Of a stretch of 64,000 bases of DNA, positions 12,410-23,541 are shown piece after piece. The position numbers were made by a program, and so were the translations under genes. Every line of letters begins with the position of its first letter. Within the stretch, counting starts at the first letter, position 1. The notes under the pieces are model-generated. The model had not been told where the DNA came from, searched no databases, and saw only the letters and a program-made list of their open reading frames with translations. Source of the DNA: Lunularia cruciata (Eukaryota; Streptophyta; Marchantiopsida; Lunulariales; Lunulariaceae). The stretch spans positions 78,080,931 through 78,144,930 of the forward strand of contig OX419755.1 in assembly GCA_948567375.1 (NCBI GenBank), given 5' to 3'.

Positions 12410-15400
12410 TTACCCAATCACCTTCTTTGAAAGTCTCCACCTTCTTTGAAAGTCCTCCCTCTTGTCATAGCTCTCCTTTTGTTTCCTTTGGGCTTGCTCC
12501 ACTCGAACCATAGCAACTGCTCTTGCATCTTTCAACTCCATGAGTTGATCCTTCCTTGACTTCTCTGCATCACCTCCTTGTGCTTTCTTCAATCTCCTAT
12601 GAATGCTTTGGAAGGTAGGAATATCAAAGTGAATAGGTAAGGTAGACTCAATACCATACACCAATTGAAATGGAGAATATCCAATGGAAGTCTTCATGGT
12701 TGTCCTATATTCCCACAAAACTGCATGAATCCTCTTGTCCCAATGATGTTTAGCCCCCTCCATTTCTGCATCTTTGGCCAACATCATGCACAAGGTCTGA
12801 TTGGTTCTCTCTGCCAAGCCATTGGAATTTGGCTTATAGGATGTAGTTACTCTATTTGTGATAGAGAAATGTTGTAGCATGGCTATAGTAATGCTTCCTG
12901 TAAACTCTCCTCCTCTATCAGAAACCAACCCCAAAGGGCATCCAAACCTAGTGATAATGCATTCATAAAGAAATCTACCCACTTCATCTTCATTCTTGTC
13001 CCTCAATGGTCTAGCCTCAACCCACTTGGTAAGGTAATCAGTAACTTCCACAATGTACCAATTGTTCCTTGAGGTTCTATTGAGAGGACCTACAAAATCA
13101 ATTTCCCACTTCTCAAAAGGTCCTAGCAATGATCTAAGTGGTAGAGTGGATGTAGACTTTCTATCAAAAGCTTGACAAACATGACAAGTTTTGCAATAAT
13201 CAAGACAATCCTTGAAAATCCCCCTCCAATGGTAACCTACATCTAGAATCTTGAAAGCAATCACCTTTCCTGCAAAGTGTCATCCACATACTAAACCTTC
13301 ATGAAACTCCTTTATGAGTAGGATAGACTCTTCCTTACCCACTGTTCTTCGAAGTAGACCATCTGCTCCTTGGTGAAAAAGAATATCCTCCACCATTGTG
13401 TAAGGTCTAGATCTTGCTGCAAGGGCCTTCCTCTCCCTAGCATGCATCCCTTCTAGATAGTTACCTTTTGTCACAAAATCCACAATCTCCTTGTACTCCA
13501 TTGGAACCTCTTGAGTGATTGAGATTGTCATGAGCTCCTCATCCAAGAAAGAATCATCCATTGGCTCATCTCCATCATGATCATAGGCTCTAGATAACAA
13601 ATCAGTATTTGCATGTTTCTTTCCTAGCCTATCCTCAATGGTGTAGTCATACTCAGACAAGAGTATCATCCACCTTGCTAGTCTCACTTCAACATTAGGC
13701 TTGTTGAAGATGTACTTCAAAGCCTTGTGATCCGTGACAATGGTGGCTTTCCCTCCAATCAAGTAGTGTCTAAACTTCTTGAGACCAAAGATCACTGCCA
13801 ACCCTTCTCTCTCCGTGGCAGAGTAGTTCTTCTCTGCTGAAACCATTTGCCTACTAGCATAAGCTATTGGATGATCATGCCCATCTTGGTCTAATTGACT
13901 AAGAGTGCATCCTATAGCTACATTAGAAGCATCAGTGTAGAGGATGAAAGGCTTACTCCAATCAGGTTTAGCAAGAATTGGAGCTACAACAAGGGATTGC
14001 TTGAGCTCCTCAAAAGCTTTGAGAGCCTCCTTGTCCACCAAAATCACCATGTAATCTACACCCTTCTTCATGTAGATGGTCAATGCATAAGCCTTGTTGG
14101 AAAATGAGAAGATAAACCTCCTATAGTATCCAACCATCCCCAAGAATTGGCGTAACTTTGTCAAGCTTGAAGGGAATGGAAGGTCTGAGATTTTCCTCAC
14201 CTTCCTAAGATCAACTGCTATTCCATCCTTGGAGATGATGTGCCCCAAAAGTAGACCTTCTTCACATCAGAAAATGCACTTCTCTGGGTTGAGTGATGCA
14301 TTTGCCTCATCCAAGCATTGCAAGACTTTGATTAGGTGCTCAAAGTGCTCCTCCTTGCTCCCATAGACACAAAAGTCATCAATGAAGTCTCTCACAAATT
14401 TCCCAATGAAAGGTTCAAATACCTTGTTCATGAACCATTGGAATGTGGCTGGAGCATTGCAAAGCCCAAAAGGCATGACCTTGAAAGCGTAAGTTCCCCA
14501 AGGTGTGGTGAATGTGGTGAGTTGTTGATGCTCTGGTGCAATCTTGATTTGGTTGTATCCACTATAACCATCTCCAAAACTGTACCTCTCATGACCTGCA
14601 ACCTCCTCCAAGATCTCATCAATTAATGGAAATGGGTATTAGTCCTTCTTGGTTACAGCATTGAGTTTCTTGTAATCCACACATACCCGAAGCTTGCCAT
14701 TCTTTTTCTTCACAATGACAATTGGAGACACCCATTTTGAATTCTCCACCTCAAAGATAAATCCAACCTCCTTGAGCTTATCAATCTTCTCCTTCACAAC
14801 CAAAGATATTGGTGGTCTAATGCGATATTGCTTTTGGCGGATTGGTCTTGCATGTGACTCCACCTCTATCTTGTGCTCCTCCAAGGTGACTTCCTTCAAA
14901 TCTTTGTAACTAAAAGCAAACATATGGATGAACTTGCAAAAAATCTCCTCAAATCTCACCTTCTCCTCCTTGGTAACGTTTGGGCCATACTTGAGGGTAG
15001 CTAACCTTCTCTCTACCTCCTCAAGTGTCAATGGTGATTTATTTGGGTACTTCAAAACCTCTGGCTTAGGTGCAAAATCCATAGCACACAAATGATACAC
15101 ATCTGAATCAAATTCAGATTCATCCTCCTTCGTAGAAGTCTCCTCTTCCATGCTTGTGTCCACACCTGAAGCTCCTTCTTCAGAATCTGATTCCCAATAA
15201 TCAAAAGATGGTGTATCTAAATGTGAAGTGTTGGTGGTGTTAGTCACAGGAATTGTGACTCTATGGTTTGATGGCCCAATCCTTAAGTACCCTTTGTGCC
15301 ATTGATCAATTGTGCGTGGTGCTCTCAACCATGGCCTCCCAAGAAGTAAGTCATTGCTTGAATCCTTCAAGACTTGGAAAGTCATGAGATTTTGAACTCC

Positions 15401-16096
15401 CATAACTGAAACTATCACTTTATCCATCACCCCTACTGGTTGAACTTGTTGCTTGTTTGCCATGCTCACCACAAATGTTGAAGGTCTTGAGGGTATCATA
15501 CCCAACTTCTTCATCAACCTTTCTGACATGGCATTTACTGCTGATCCTCCCTCAATCAATGCATCCTTGATGTTGTGACCATTCATTCTCACATCAATCT
15601 TGGAGGCATATTCACAAGCCTCCCATGGTGATGGCTTGGCATCCACCACCTCCATTGATACTGGAACTTTTGTCTTCTTCTTCCTCTTGCTTCTTGTAGA
15701 ACTCAAACCACCTCTAAGCTCCATTCTCAAGGTAGGGTTCAAAGCAATCAATTGGCCCATTGTGATGTTAGCCTTGTGACTACCAACACCCTCCAACACA
15801 TTGTAGTTCCATTGTTGCTTTGAAATCAAGAAATCCTCCATCCTCAACTTCTTCCTTGGAGTCTTTGTTGTTGATGGTGTTGAGGTGCAAGTGCTCCTAG
15901 TAGACATAGGAATATCCTTGCTTGGAGTAAATCCTTGAGAAGAGTGAACATACTCTGCAAAACGAGCTCTCTTCTTCTCTTGTGCCAAAAGCTCCAAATT
16001 AAGACTCTTGGAGTTTGAGCACTCTCCCTTCTCATACTTGCTCTCCACCACATCTATGGATGTTATCCCGTTACCTTTGTTTGGATTAGGAGCCAC
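12410..16096 (-). other. pol region of the nested gypsy element
   Basis: Minus-strand protease, RT, RNase H and integrase in Ty3/gypsy order. Protease: ALIEGGSAVNAMSERL near 15570-15500. RT: MPFGLCNAPATFQ and an FIDDFCVYG active-site motif near 14480-14360. RNase H: FILYTDASNVAIG near 13950 and VTDHKALKYI near 13720. Integrase: zinc-binding CKTCHVCQ near 13180, then EIDFVGPL, DRGGEFTG and the KPNSNGLAERTNQT catalytic segment. I see no chromodomain. It looks near-complete, with a few breaks. Confidence 0.85.
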
Positions 16097-16149
16097 TTGG
16101 GTTTCACTACCACCCTCTTTCCCTCTATTGGCTCCCTCATAACCCCTTC

Positions 16150-17042
16150 CTCCATGGTAAGTAGAATTTGGGCAATTCCTTTGGATATGGTCTCTTCCTC
16201 CACAACCAAAACAATTTCTATCATTGAAATTGTTGGTTGGGTGAACTCCTCTATAGGATAGTTTCTATAACTCCTAGGCCCTTTCCCTACATTCTTATCC
16301 ACCTCTCTCTTCTCCCATAGTTACACCACATTGATCTTGAGATCCGCAAGTTGTTCTGTGATGGGTTGAAGTGGATCCTTTGGTGGAGGTGCAAGAATTG
16401 GTGCAACTACTACTTGTGGTGCAACCCTTGTCACCAAAGTATCAGAAGTTCCACCATACTTGTAGCCTTGAGGAGGATGCACAACCTCCTTCACCACCAA
16501 ATCACTCTCATCCCCTTCCAAACTCTCCTCCATACGAATTGTGATCTTGATAGCTTCAACCTTGGAAGAAGGTTTCTCATATTTCATCTTGCTTCTAATT
16601 TGTGGTCTCAACCCTCCCACAAAATTTTTGGTGAGCATGGCCCCTATGCCAATCATTGTAGACTCTATGTCATCTCCACCCTTCCTCAACACTATGCGAA
16701 ATCTGGACTCTAACTTTTCCACTCTTTCCACATAGACTCTCACTTTCTCTCCATCTCCTTGCTTGAGAAATGTAATCTCTCATAACTCTCATCAGGAAGA
16801 AAGTTCTCAATGAGTGTTGAAGTCAAAGTCTCCCAAGACTTCTCTTCCCCATCTCTCCTCTCTCTCTTTTGGTAGTCTGACTCATACCATGTAAGTGTTG
16901 CATCCTCAAAGAAATCTGGTAATAATGAGGCCCACTCATTCTTCCTCCTCTCATTGTTTTCTATGCAAGCTCTCTTGAAGTCTCTCACAAAGGCCACCAC
17001 ATCTTCTCCATCCTTGCCAAAGAAAACCGGAAGTTTCCCCAT
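16150..17042 (-). other. gag region of the nested gypsy element
   Basis: Minus-strand gag. It begins MGKLPVFFGKDGEDV and carries the usual plant gag helix-rich core (WASLLPDFFEDATLTWYESD). It continues through a second gag segment (about 16743-16321) and ends with a CCHC zinc knuckle CFGCGGRDHIQRNC near 16200. This is the nucleocapsid-type RNA-binding end. Confidence 0.8.
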
Positions 17043-17368
17043 CTTAACCCCTCATTATCTTTCTTTCTCTCATTTTTTTTCTCTTTTCTTTTCTCTCACT
17101 CTATTACTAATAGAGTGTATACATGACTAACACCATCTGAGAATAATCCACTCTAGGGAACACAAAAGGTTCAAGTTGCTCCAAGATTTCTATAGCAACA
17201 TCAAATCCTAGAGTGCATATTAATCTAACTCTCATGGATACTTGATCCATAAGTTGAAAGACTATCTCCATCACTAATCTTGAGAACGAGCTAATGAAGG
17301 TGGTAGTATTTCTGTAGCTGTACTAAGACTCTCTCCAAAATCCTTCACCAAAGTCTCCAAAAGTGATT

Positions 17369-17746
17369 TTACTCCACTACACTCATGTCCTTTTGGAATC
17401 CTTCAACTCCACAAACCTCACACAACTCCTTGGTCTTAGATCTTCTCCCTCCCAATCTTGGTGAAGAAGGTCCAACATGCAAACCCAAGTCAAGTAAGCC
17501 TCTCCTTTCCCTCAATCTATTGCTCTCAAATGTCAATGGACATGAACTTGCCTTATGTTCCTTCTCTCCACACAGAAAGCACTTAGGCTCACTCTTTCCT
17601 CCAAGTGGTATAGGTTTTTGGATCTTCTCAACACTCTCTTCAAATTCTATTGTAAGCTCTCTTTTCCTCAAATCCACCCCTACAATCACCTCAAACCCTT
17701 GGAGAACCTTGCATAATCTCAATTTCCACTCTTGATGACCCTCCAT
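17369..17746 (-). other. Extra CCHC zinc-knuckle frame upstream of gag in the nested gypsy element
   Basis: A 125-residue minus-strand frame between the primer binding site and gag carries CFLCGEKEHKASSC, a retroviral-type CCHC knuckle, and two further cysteines near the C-terminus (CEVCG). The element already has a gag knuckle near 16200, so this is a second one. It could be an extra ORF of this lineage or a captured gag-like piece. Whether it is expressed is unknown. Confidence 0.55.
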
Positions 17747-18581
17747 GTTCCCAAGATGAATCTAAACATTCAAACATGCTTTTTGTTGATCTCAAACTCT
17801 TCTTGCATGAGATCTCCACTCTGCAGAATTGACCTTTCCTCACAATGTCACTCAAATCTCCCAACCGGTATGTTTTAGTCCTGTGAAATTTTTCACACTT
17901 GATCATAACTCTAGGGCATCCTTCCCTGCAAAATTTCAGATCTTTTCATCAAGCCATTTGGCCTAGACACCTTTCTATTCAGTACACATATTTCAGATTT
18001 GGTCTGAAAACCACCCCCCTCACTTCAAAAACTCATAACTCCATGCGCAAGAACGATCTATCTTTAATTTTTGTGGCATCAGGTAGGATACAATGCACTA
18101 AATTTTCTTGGAAATTTTCAGGACAATTCATCAAAAACTGAAGAAATGGCAGACTCTGTACAATTTTCCAGAGAGCATGCAGTTGCGTGAGCACTTTACC
18201 CTATCAACTTTCAAAAATTCTAACCAAGTGAGCATAGTAGCTCTCACAATAATTTTAAGTATGCTAACTGAAATATAACCCAAGCTATTATGTGTAGAAA
18301 TTTCAAGTCCAGATCTCAAACTTGAGATTTTGCCCAATATCACCTTAATCCCCAAATCTGCAATCCATCTCACACAATCTCTCCAATTCCTCTCATGTGT
18401 ACTAGATGTACAAAATCACCTCAAAGACATCATAATGAACTACAGAGTATACAAATAGATCTTGGTTCTTTAACATAAGTTCAGCCCTCTCCTCTCTTAA
18501 TGTTCTCTCCAAGTTAGCTCTCATAGCCTCCTTCTGCCTAATGTAGAATTGAACGCGGAACATTATCTTGCCTTCTAGAGA

Positions 18582-18600
18582 GGTCCCGGCAACGGAACCA
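18582..18600 (-). other. Primer binding site of the nested gypsy element (tRNA-Asp-like)
   Basis: The minus strand, a few bases inside the 5' LTR, reads TGGTTCCGTTGCCGGGACC. It resembles the complement of the plant tRNA-Asp 3' end, a primer used by several plant gypsy lineages such as Athila/Tat. The tRNA assignment is from memory and allows a few mismatches. Confidence 0.65.
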
Positions 18601-18604
18601 AAAA

Positions 18605-19297
18605 TGTGAGCCAGCCTGTCTCTCACTCAAGATGAACCTCTGATGGCTATTATGGTAGCGCACCATGGACTAAGAAGGCAAGGAACCACAACTCCATCAT
18701 ACTCCTCCAAGGCTAACACTCCAAAACTCAAGACATTGCTCACTAGAGAACTCAATGAGAGAGAGATAGTTGCAAATGAAAGGATGTTGAGTACCTCCTC
18801 ACTCCTTGTTTATATACTTGTGAAATAGTTACGTACCAAAGTTACTAATTACCATAGTAAATCAAGTTACTAGACTAAAAGTCAAGTAAAGTCAAAAAAG
18901 TAGAAAGGAATATCCATTCACATGGGCATATTCCTCTAAGCATGTGGTCTTATCTTGACCCAACCACTAAGTGAAGAATTCCTTCACATGGGCTATCCTT
19001 GGACTAAAGAAGAATCCAAAACAAAAAAGCTTGTGGGCCCAAGAGTTCTCAACTCTTTCCTCAAAGCCAAACACCTAGGAATAATACCAAGTCAACACAC
19101 TAAAATCCAAAATAGTGATGCGCATCTTTTCTACTTCCTCTAAAGTTAGGTCCCCTCTATCTTAGCTATGACTAACTTTAGCTAACCATGACTAATATAG
19201 AACCATCCTTTATCTCTATATAAATAATATCTCTTAAGTACTTGTAATACCAAGCTAAATATCACAATACCACACACATGCACAAATGGGTGTTACA
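18605..19297 (-). repeat. 5' LTR of the nested gypsy element
   Basis: 693 bp, bounded inside by the primer binding site and outside by the target duplication gact. On the minus strand a TATATAAAC box lies near 18808-18816, about 490 bp into the LTR, giving a plausible U3/R boundary. Confidence 0.95.
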
Positions 19298-19332
19298 GAC
19301 TAATATAGAACAATCCTTTATCTCTATATAAA

Positions 19333-21225
19333 TGTGGTACCCACATTTTTCATTTTGGACGAGTTTTGAAGAAGAAGTGCCTTGATGAAACCAAATTGAA
19401 ACCAAATGGAGAAGAAATGAGTGGAAACTTGTGTTTTGATCAGATTTCATGAAGTCAATTTTATGTAAGAGGAAGAATGACTCAGACTGGATCAAACCTG
19501 AAGAAGCTTACTTTGTGTCAGAGGAGGGAAAAACTCGGATCAGAAGCCGAAAGAGAAATAGAAGTTGTAGGTCAGGATTCTTGCAGGGGCCATATCTCAG
19601 TGACCACAACTCCAAATCAAGCTTGTTTTATTTCGTTGGAAACGTCTTGTTCAGGGCTTTCCATTGCCACCAAAAACGCAAAGTTTGGAGGTGTGTAGAA
19701 GAAGTTACAAGCATTTGAAGTTTTGAGAGTAAAGTGACTTTGGGTCAATGTGTCTTCGGGTCAATGTGACTTCGGATTTTGTACTTCGTACTTTGGGTTT
19801 ACATAACTTCGGGTCTAAAGACTTTGCCTTAAGATGAAGATGACTAAATCAGAGGTAGCCAGATCTCGGAGTGCAGTGAAGGTGACTTTGAGAGTTTTGC
19901 CAAAGGGATCAGAGGAAGTTAGAGTATGGAAAGAAGATAGTTAGGATACACATACCTTCAATTTTAGTCTTGATTAAAGATGGAACCTGAATTGAAGAAG
20001 AAGTAGCAGTAGTGAATAAACCCGAAGTGCAAGATCAGACTGTAAGTGTCTTCGGGTTAGTAACGTGAGTGATTAGGAGAAAGTGGGTTACAAATTGAAG
20101 GTGTAGATAGTGTATTCATGGTTTCAATTACAATTCTTGATAATGACATAATAGAATTAGTAAAAGAATTGATAGTAGTTAAACTCAAGGTAAGAGAGAT
20201 AGGAGTGCAGGTGTCTTCGGATTTGACATTTGACACTTTAGAGAAGAGTGGGTCGGGAGATAGAGATTTAGAAGGCTTAATTATGATAGGAATTTCAGAT
20301 CAGGAAAGAGAATTGCTGGATCTAGTAGAAGAAGTAGAAGATGTGAAACCCGAGGAAAAGGTAGTAGGAAGTAAGATTACTTCGGGTTCGGGTTTGAAAG
20401 CCGAAGAAGAAGTAGACATCGGATTGTAGTAGTAACAGATTTGAGATTTGAAGGGGCAGATATGAAGAGGTGCATTGTCATTTCGGATCTGCAGGTTAGA
20501 ACAGTTGTTGTAGTACGGTATAGTTGTTAGAACTGTCGATTGCTTCACTATTTAAGAGTGGCATTTGTAGTATTATGTTGTTCAGTGCTCATTATTTTTG
20601 AGAATAGATAAAGCAAAGTGTTGTGAAGTAGTGCTCGTCGCTTGAGCTTGATTCGGAGTATCAATTTTGCAATTGTGTTTGTGAGTGTTTGGAGAAATTT
20701 GAAGTACAAGTCAGAGTGTTTGTTGGATGTTGGATTCCACAGCCTTGATCTTCATTCTGTGTATTTGATCCTGAGTGAAGTGCAATCAAAGCAATGCCTT
20801 GACAAATCTGAGAGGAATTGTAGTGTTGGTAGTATTCTGCATTTGTGAGTGCAGTGCGAAGTTGATGTGAAGCAATTTCGATCAAGGAAGTTGTGCCTTC
20901 AATGGAGGGGTGGAACACAATTCTGAGGTGAAGTCGTTTTGTAGTGAAGTGCCATTTTTGGGAGAGCCTGAATCATCACAATCAAGATTGTTTGGAAAGA
21001 TTTGATGGAGTTGTGATTATGGAGTGTTAATTTGTGACAAGACTGCGAGTCAGTGCTTGTTACTCTCTTCTGGGTGTGGTTTCTACCTGAGAGACTAAAG
21101 AAGAACTCAAGAAGAACTAAAATTGTTACTTTACTTTGTATTTGGACATTTCTGACTCGTATCTCTATGGGAACAAACTTTACTTACCCGATTACCGCAA
21201 AAGTGATATTTGCCAGGTTGTCACA
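19333..21225 (+). mobile_element. 1.9 kb relative of the 7 kb element, inserted in the solo LTR
   Basis: The ends are TGTGGTACCC (19333) and GGTTGTCACA (21225), with an exact 5 bp target duplication ataaa (19328-19332 and 21226-21230). The uninterrupted LTR sequence at 12105-12125 confirms the empty site. Its right 1.1 kb (about 20130-21225) matches 3357-4420 of the 7 kb element in reverse complement at roughly 70-75% by eye. Its first 20 bp match that element's other end. The coiled-coil frame's C-terminus is kept (20118-20429, ending VDIGL). It looks like an internally shortened relative, or a solo LTR if the family's LTR is this long. Confidence 0.75.
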
Positions 21226-21303
21226 ATAAATAATATCTCTTAAGTACTTGTAATACCAAGCTAAATATCATAATACCACACACATGCACAAATGGGTGCT
21301 ATA

Positions 21304-22530
21304 GTACAAACCTCATACATTCTAAATACTCTTTCCCAATCTTGAAGGTAACAAGATACAAGGCACGAAATGCAAAACCCTTTCTACCATCCACCACCAT
21401 CAATCTACTTCCAATTATTGGCTTGATAGGAATATCTAATTCCTTTGCTAATTGCATGGGCAAGCAATTTTCTAAACTTCCTTAATCAACCAAAATCCTA
21501 CAACCATGATCAGATGTCATACCTTGCAAGTGAAGCAAACTTGCATAGGTTGAGCCTTTGATCCCATTAGAACTAATCAAGTTCTCAACAGGTGGCTCAA
21601 AATCTCCTATTGGGATTCCTCATTTCCTTGATCATTTTGCTTCACAAACTCCATCTATGTGACTTGTCGAGGTTGCCCATTCTTGAGCAAACATTCAGGG
21701 ATACAATGTCCAATTTGGCAACAATAGAAACAACTACCATTTTGTCATAATTTTTCTCTATCTACAATGCCAAGTGGTCTCCATTGAATGGCATCAATCT
21801 TCGTTGGTGCGGCTCCTCCACCCAATGTGTAGTGTATTGGTAGGTTTTGTGGAGGTCAAAGTCAAGACCAAGTTGTTGCAACCAAGGAATCAAAGCATTC
21901 AACCACCAGCATGGCTTCCTCTAAGTGTTGTGGCTCTCGCATAATTACCTCTAATTTGGTTCCTGACTTCAAGCCCCTCACAAATCGATCAAGAGCTTCA
22001 CCTTCAAGTATATGTGGAATTTGCATGATGGTGTTCTTGAATTGCATGATGTTACTTCTTATAGAGCCAATCTACTTCAACTTTGCCAACCTATCTCGTG
22101 CAGCTTGGTGGCATTGATAGCTTGGAATTGACCAATTGCTGCAGTTTTTAATTTTGCCCATGTCAAGATTGGTGCAACAATTTGCCATTCACCTTGTTCC
22201 ACCCAAAATTTCCACCATAGTTTTGCTACTCCATCCAGTTGGCTAGAAGCCAAAAGAATATGTTTTTATTCATCTTGAAGATTAGTAGCCTCAAAATAAC
22301 ATTTGCAATCAAACATAAAATTCTCCATTACATCCAAAAGATTCTTGCCTTCAAAAACCTTAAGTTTTGGAAATCGGATTTGGTCTTCTCTTTCTTGAGT
22401 TGGTACTCTCTCTACATACTCTTGTTGTTGATGATCTCGTTCATCTAACAATCAAGTAAGGTGCTCAATTTGTTATTGCATAGCAATGATAACCTTGGGC
22501 ATTTCTACCATGGTTACTACTCTATCACAC
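21304..22530 (-). other. Outer gypsy: gag and protease start (fossil)
   Basis: Reading on the minus strand, 22451-22266 and 22047-21862 encode a typical plant gypsy gag. A conserved FPKLKVFEGKN segment is followed by an EALDRFVRGLK-type stretch. A CYCCQIGH zinc knuckle lies near 21740-21690 and the protease begins near 21600. The frame is broken several times. The part nearest the 5' LTR should hold the primer binding site, which I could not identify with confidence. Confidence 0.7.
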
Positions 22531-22887
22531 CACTCACAATCTTTCTAACTTATTAACACATAAATGCAACATGTCCATCATTCTCCATAAGTTACAATTG
22601 GAAGTACCAAGGGATCCTCATACAAGATGATTGTATGTCAAAAATCTTACCCAAAGCGTGAGATGATGAATTTTATAAAATGATGTTTGGGTAGTCCTTG
22701 GACACAAAAATCCCAATAGTTTGGTATAAATGGATTTTGGTGGTCCATAAATTATGTCCATCACATTCTTGCTTTGGTATAAATGTAAATGATCAAGACC
22801 AAGGAGAGAAAAAGGAGAATGGAAGATCACATTGAGACACTTGAGTGTAGGAAAACTCTACATGCAAAGCATGAGCTTTGGTTCTAG

Positions 22888-22895
22888 TATTTATA
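22888..22895 (-). promoter_or_regulatory. TATA box of the outer gypsy 5' LTR
   Basis: The minus strand reads CTCCCTATAAATAC, a good plant TATA box. It is placed between the HSE-rich U3 and the presumed R/U5, which supports the minus-strand orientation of the element. Confidence 0.55.
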
Positions 22896-22910
22896 GGGAG
22901 CATACAAGGC

Positions 22911-23392
22911 TCTTGAGAAGTTTCTCTTGAAGCTTCCTTGAGCCACTTTCTTGGAGTGCAACCCAAGTTAACCAAAAAAATTCTCAAGAAGTTTCCTTTT
23001 AGAAGTTTCCTACTTGGCTTGCAAGTTAAGCTAGTTAAAAGTTTCTAGAAACTTCCTTCTAGAAGCTACTTACTTGGGGTGCAAGCTAAGCAAGCCGGGA
23101 AGCTTCCCAACAAGTTTTTTAGATACTTATGGAATATTTTAGGCTAATTTGGCCTATTTGCTACTTTGTTAGCCCTAACTAACTTTGTTGCTAAACTCCA
23201 TAAGAAGCTTCCTTGAACCACTTTCTTGGAGTGCAAGCCAAGTTAACCAAGAAATGTCCTTTTAGAAACCACCTAGTTGGCTTGCAAGCTAAGCTAGTTA
23301 GAAGCTTTTAGAAGCTTCTTTCTAGAATCTACTTACTTGGAGTGCAAGCTAAGCTAGCCGATAAGCTTCCTAGATATTTTTGGAATATTCTA
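22911..23392 (-). promoter_or_regulatory. Heat-shock-element array in U3 of the 5' LTR
   Basis: TTCtaGAAacTTC at 23043-23055 is a perfect three-unit heat shock element. GAAnnTTC pairs recur at 22917-22924, 22929-22936 and 23383-23390. The array lies directly upstream (in element orientation) of the TATA box at 22888-22895, the position expected for a functional HSF-driven LTR promoter. Confidence 0.6.
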
Positions 23393-23541
23393 GGCTAATT
23401 TGGCCAATTTGCTACTTTGTTAGCCCTAACTAAGAACTCTGGCAAAGATAAAGAACGTCCCTTACCAGATGGTGATATTTGCCATCGATGAATTGTTTCT
23501 CTACAAGTTGGGCGTTTGTTGCTAAACTCCATATTGTTACA

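Larger units (their letters stand above)
11496..19297 (-). mobile_element. Nearly whole Ty3/gypsy element (TGTGAGCC family), nested in the solo LTR
   Basis: A 7.8 kb minus-strand element with LTRs at 11496-12185 and 18605-19297 and a 4 bp target duplication gact (11492-11495 and 19298-19301). In element order it has a primer binding site (18582-18600), an extra zinc-knuckle frame (17746-17369), gag with zinc knuckle (about 17042-16150), protease (near 15600), RT (about 14900-14270), RNase H (about 14000-13600), integrase (13264-12410) and a short purine tract next to the 3' LTR. By eye the LTRs differ at about 11 substitutions plus one short indel (about 98% identical), so the insertion is young; under one million years if plant-like rates of about 1e-8 per site per year apply. 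It looks whole in structure, with roughly half a dozen breaks in its coding frame. Confidence 0.9.
10908..21303 (-). mobile_element. Solo LTR (TGTGAGCC family) split by two later insertions
   Basis: The LTR pieces are 10908-11495, 19298-19332 and 21226-21303. Together they form one complete LTR of about 690 bp after target duplications are removed. It starts TGTGAGCC and ends in a slightly changed form of the family's GGTGTTACA. A 4 bp flank, gtat (10904-10907) versus gtac (21304-21307), looks like its target duplication with one change. It lies in the protease region of the outer gypsy element. It differs from the LTRs of the nested full element by about 3-4% by eye, so it is older than that element. 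Confidence 0.8.
212..23541 (-). mobile_element. Outer (oldest) Ty3/gypsy element, nested-into, decayed
   Basis: A Ty3/gypsy retrotransposon on the minus strand. Its 5' LTR is at about 22540-23541 and its partial 3' LTR at 212-671. In element order it shows gag with a CCHC zinc knuckle (about 22450-21650), protease (about 21600-21304 and on past 10907), RT (10700-10369 continuing at 3356-2660), RNase H linker and integrase (about 2000-1240). It is split by two insertions, 3357-10368 and 10908-21303. Removing these leaves about 6 kb, a normal gypsy length. Sequence on either side of each insertion reads continuously against the related fragment at 63234-64000. The copy is old and broken in well over ten places. 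Integrase and RT look chromovirus-like, but I see no chromodomain. Confidence 0.85.
22540..23541 (-). repeat. 5' LTR of the outer gypsy element
   Basis: The outer edge is sharp at 23541 (tgttaca). The inner edge lies somewhere between about 22530 and 22620; I could not fix it. In element orientation the LTR runs U3 with two tandem modules (starts near 23290 and 23027 on the plus strand, 263 bp apart), then a TATA box (22888-22895), then R/U5. About 100 bp near 23430-23520 has no counterpart in the other LTR. Confidence 0.7.
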
